The notes beneath the pieces are model-generated. The model was not told where the DNA came from and did not search any database. It saw nothing but the letters and a program-made list of their open reading frames with translations. Below are positions 62,277 to 64,000 of a stretch of DNA of 64,000 nucleotides, piece after piece. Both the position numbers and the translations under genes were made by a program. The stretch is from Pedobacter miscanthi (lineage in GTDB: Bacteria > Bacteroidota > Bacteroidia > Sphingobacteriales > Sphingobacteriaceae), in the NCBI RefSeq assembly GCF_003315595.1, contig NZ_QNQU01000004.1, positions 124,001-188,000 on the forward strand. Reading direction: 5' to 3'. Position 1 is the first letter of the stretch. Each line of letters begins with the position of its first letter.

Positions 62277-62672
62277 AAAAAGCAATAATATCTTTAATTT
62301 GTCTTGTATTCGCTTTCATTCAATCGTCTTATAGACAGCCTTCTTCGGTACCCGGGATGTTTTATACCTGGATAGGGCAGGGTGTACCTTAATCCAACCA
62401 ATGTGGCACGAGCCATATACTCGCCCACCGGTAATTTGTTAGACTGGACTAGTAACGGAAGTGTTTGTGTTTCTCCTAATCAATATGCGCTAAGAACGGG
62501 AAACTCCCATGGAAATTGCATAGTAACTGCACAAGGAAGTGGAACAAAGTGGTTATATACAAAAATATCCTGCCCGCTTGATGATAATGTTATTTTAATC
62601 GGATTGGGCTTAGGCGCTTTAGAAATTATTTTTATTAAACGTAAGGCCAGATTAGATGCCCCGATGGTATAG
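62273..62672 (+). pseudogene. Frameshifted small secreted protein with PLDD sorting tail
   Basis: The signal peptide is in one frame (ATG at 62273, MKKAIISLICLVFAFIQSS, stop at 62390) and the mature part in the next (62382-62672). Removing one G from the GGG at 62380-62382 joins them as ...WIGQVYLNPTNVARA... . The joined product would be about 132 aa and ends CPLDD-N, a hydrophobic helix VILIGLGLGALEIIFI and basic KRKAR. It is a paralogue of the protein at 61537. Either a recent pseudogene, a sequencing error, or a frameshift site; which one is not decided here. Confidence 0.7.
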
Positions 62673-63253
62673 GTCTTTTATATTTTCTTAAAATGCCTCT
62701 TTTAATTCTTTATGGGGGTATTGTAGGTTTTTGGGTTAAAGAATAATATTAGTAATGCTGATCATTATGGGTTGCTGCCTGTTCTTAATATAATTAAAAT
62801 ACAGCTTACAATGGTAGATAATGGTTAATTCTGCTATAATCCTACTTAAGGAATATTATTCTCATGCATTTTTGGCTATATTGGAGTTTGAAATGATCGC
62901 ATTCTTAAATCTTCATTGGTTGTAAGCATTAACCTTATGCATCATTCATTTTATTAATGATAATTGTCAATATTTTTTGTTAACCCCCTGTGTTAAAAGG
63001 AGCTCTTATTCTATTCCTAATGCGGCTTAAAGGTAGTTTATGGCAGAGTCTTCACCGATTAGGAATGTCATAACTACTAATATTCACTTTGTTCATTCTT
63101 CTATGATCATTTTTTTTGGTTAATTTTGTAATATTAATCTTACGATTATTTAAGTTTTTGAGTTAATTTAAATATTGACCCCAAAAATAGTTGTCTAAAA
63201 AATAATGTTATAAAAAAATATGGAAGTTAGTTGATACTTCCATTGCCCGAATA
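62673..63253. other. AT-rich intergenic region
   Basis: About 580 bp. No signal peptide, sorting tail, RNA gene or repeat was recognised on either strand. The 63150-63250 end presumably carries the leader of the next gene. Confidence 0.5.
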
Positions 63254-63838
63254 ATGTTGAAGCGTCTATCCCTAACTTTAACTGTCTTGTCAACAGTTTT
63301 ATTTTTTTTTAATATTTCCCAATCCTTAAGCCAGGTAAATGGACGTGGCTGTCATATCGGAGGCTCGGTAGGCACAAAATTTTTGGGAACAGCCACTTAT
63401 TTTGGACATACAGACCAGATAGTTCAGGTTTATAGCAATTCTATGCTTGTGCCAATCATTACAGGAAATGGCTTTGCTGGTTATAGATGTGGATATATCA
63501 ATGTTTATGATTCGGGCAAACGAAATACCCCTACACAAAACGACGTTCCTTATCCTGCAGCAAAAGAAATCGTTAACAATTATTCTGGTATGGCTTCACA
63601 CAAATGTGTTACGGTTACTTCATACAGTTCTGATGTTACCAGCATAAAGGGCGAAGGATATGAGGTTGATTACCAATATAATGATCTGGCATATTCTGCT
63701 TATGCTGATCCGAATTTCCCATGTGCAAGCCAACCCAACAGTTTACCTGTGGATGATTATATACCATATCTATTAGCAACGGTTAGCCTATCAGGCTTTT
63801 TATTGGTCCGTAAAAAGGAAAGATTGAATTTTTTGTAA
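63254..63838 (+). CDS. Secreted protein with LPVDD sorting tail
   Basis: 194 aa, larger than the other cluster members. Signal peptide ends near SLSQ (residue 27). Four Cys (33, 79, 118, 157). The middle is Gly/Tyr/Ser-rich with no known domain. The tail is LPVDD (164-168), then YIPYLLATVSLSGFLLV and basic RKKER. It differs from the PLDD tails by Leu for Cys and Val for Leu, so it helps define the motif. Candidate exosortase substrate; function unknown. Confidence 0.78.
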   Translation: MLKRLSLTLTVLSTVLFFFNISQSLSQVNGRGCHIGGSVGTKFLGTATYFGHTDQIVQVYSNSMLVPIITGNGFAGYRCGYINVYDSGKRNTPTQNDVPYPAAKEIVNNYSGMASHKCVTVTSYSSDVTSIKGEGYEVDYQYNDLAYSAYADPNFPCASQPNSLPVDDYIPYLLATVSLSGFLLVRKKERLNFL

Positions 63839-64000
63839 TTCGTATTTTAGATTTTTATTCAATCCCGCTAGTTGATGAAATTTGACTAAAATTGGTTTTT
63901 AGCTGTTTTATTTCTCTGCAAATACTTTTGATTATTGAATAAACTGAACGTAGTTTTTAGTTTATGAGCTTTGTAACTTCATGTATCACAAAATGATATA

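Noticed and set aside
63923..63930. TACTTTTG box near the right edge
   Set aside because: It matches the -7 consensus, but no downstream gene is inside the window, so its use cannot be judged.
1..64000. CRISPR arrays, tRNA or rRNA genes, insertion sequences, phage genes
   Set aside because: I looked for regular repeats with spacers, cloverleaf-like segments, transposase or integrase motifs and found none that I could support.

Overview
The window looks like the chromosome of a Sphingobacteriaceae-type Bacteroidota, most like Pedobacter. The grounds are a SusC/SusD polysaccharide utilisation locus (PUL), many lipoproteins with the Bacteroidota lipobox, TA-N2-TTTG promoter boxes, no Shine-Dalgarno sequences, Sphingobacteriaceae-like palindromic intergenic repeats, and an exosortase-linked exopolysaccharide locus. 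The genus is inferred from gene content only.

1-9.8 kb (+): 3' part of a PUL: end of SusC, SusD lipoprotein, a DUF3823-type surface lipoprotein, then exported glycosidases (three distinct GH43, one GH5-like clan-A enzyme, one GH2). The GH43 set suggests an arabinose- or xylose-decorated plant polysaccharide. Palindromic repeats sit just after several stop codons. A stand-alone GH16-ricin endo-beta-glucanase with a strong terminator follows (10.3-11.6 kb).

11.8-29 kb: mixed housekeeping and accessory genes: GNAT, MOSC, a polysaccharide deacetylase lipoprotein, a large MscS channel, an SDR-DUF2867 protein, a DUF4142-like protein, two paralogous GIN (DUF2807) secreted proteins with matching upstream control regions, a glycerophosphodiesterase, peptidase E, a Crp/Fnr regulator and a 7TM-AraC regulator. 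A roughly 1 kb gene-free stretch (20.4-21.4 kb) holds a dispersed repeat.

29.1-60.8 kb (-): one long, tightly packed exopolysaccharide operon of about 27 genes, read from 60.75 kb down to 29.1 kb: Wza-like export lipoprotein, BY-kinase/Wzc, NusG-like antiterminator, AsnB-type amidotransferase, Wzm/Wzt ABC exporter, O-acyltransferases, 13 recognisable glycosyltransferases and one candidate, a Gfo/Idh-epimerase fusion, a Wzy-like polymerase, an exosortase (probably XrtY) and a NodU-type carbamoyltransferase.

61-63.8 kb (+), divergent from that operon: a cluster of small, Cys-containing secreted proteins. Each ends in a tripartite tail, P-[LV]-D-[DT], then a hydrophobic helix, then basic residues. 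These are the best candidates for the exosortase's substrates, so the polysaccharide locus seems to be bracketed by a sorting enzyme and its cargo. One of the four is frameshifted, and a relic signal peptide lies just before it. This exosortase/substrate pair is the most interesting system in the window.
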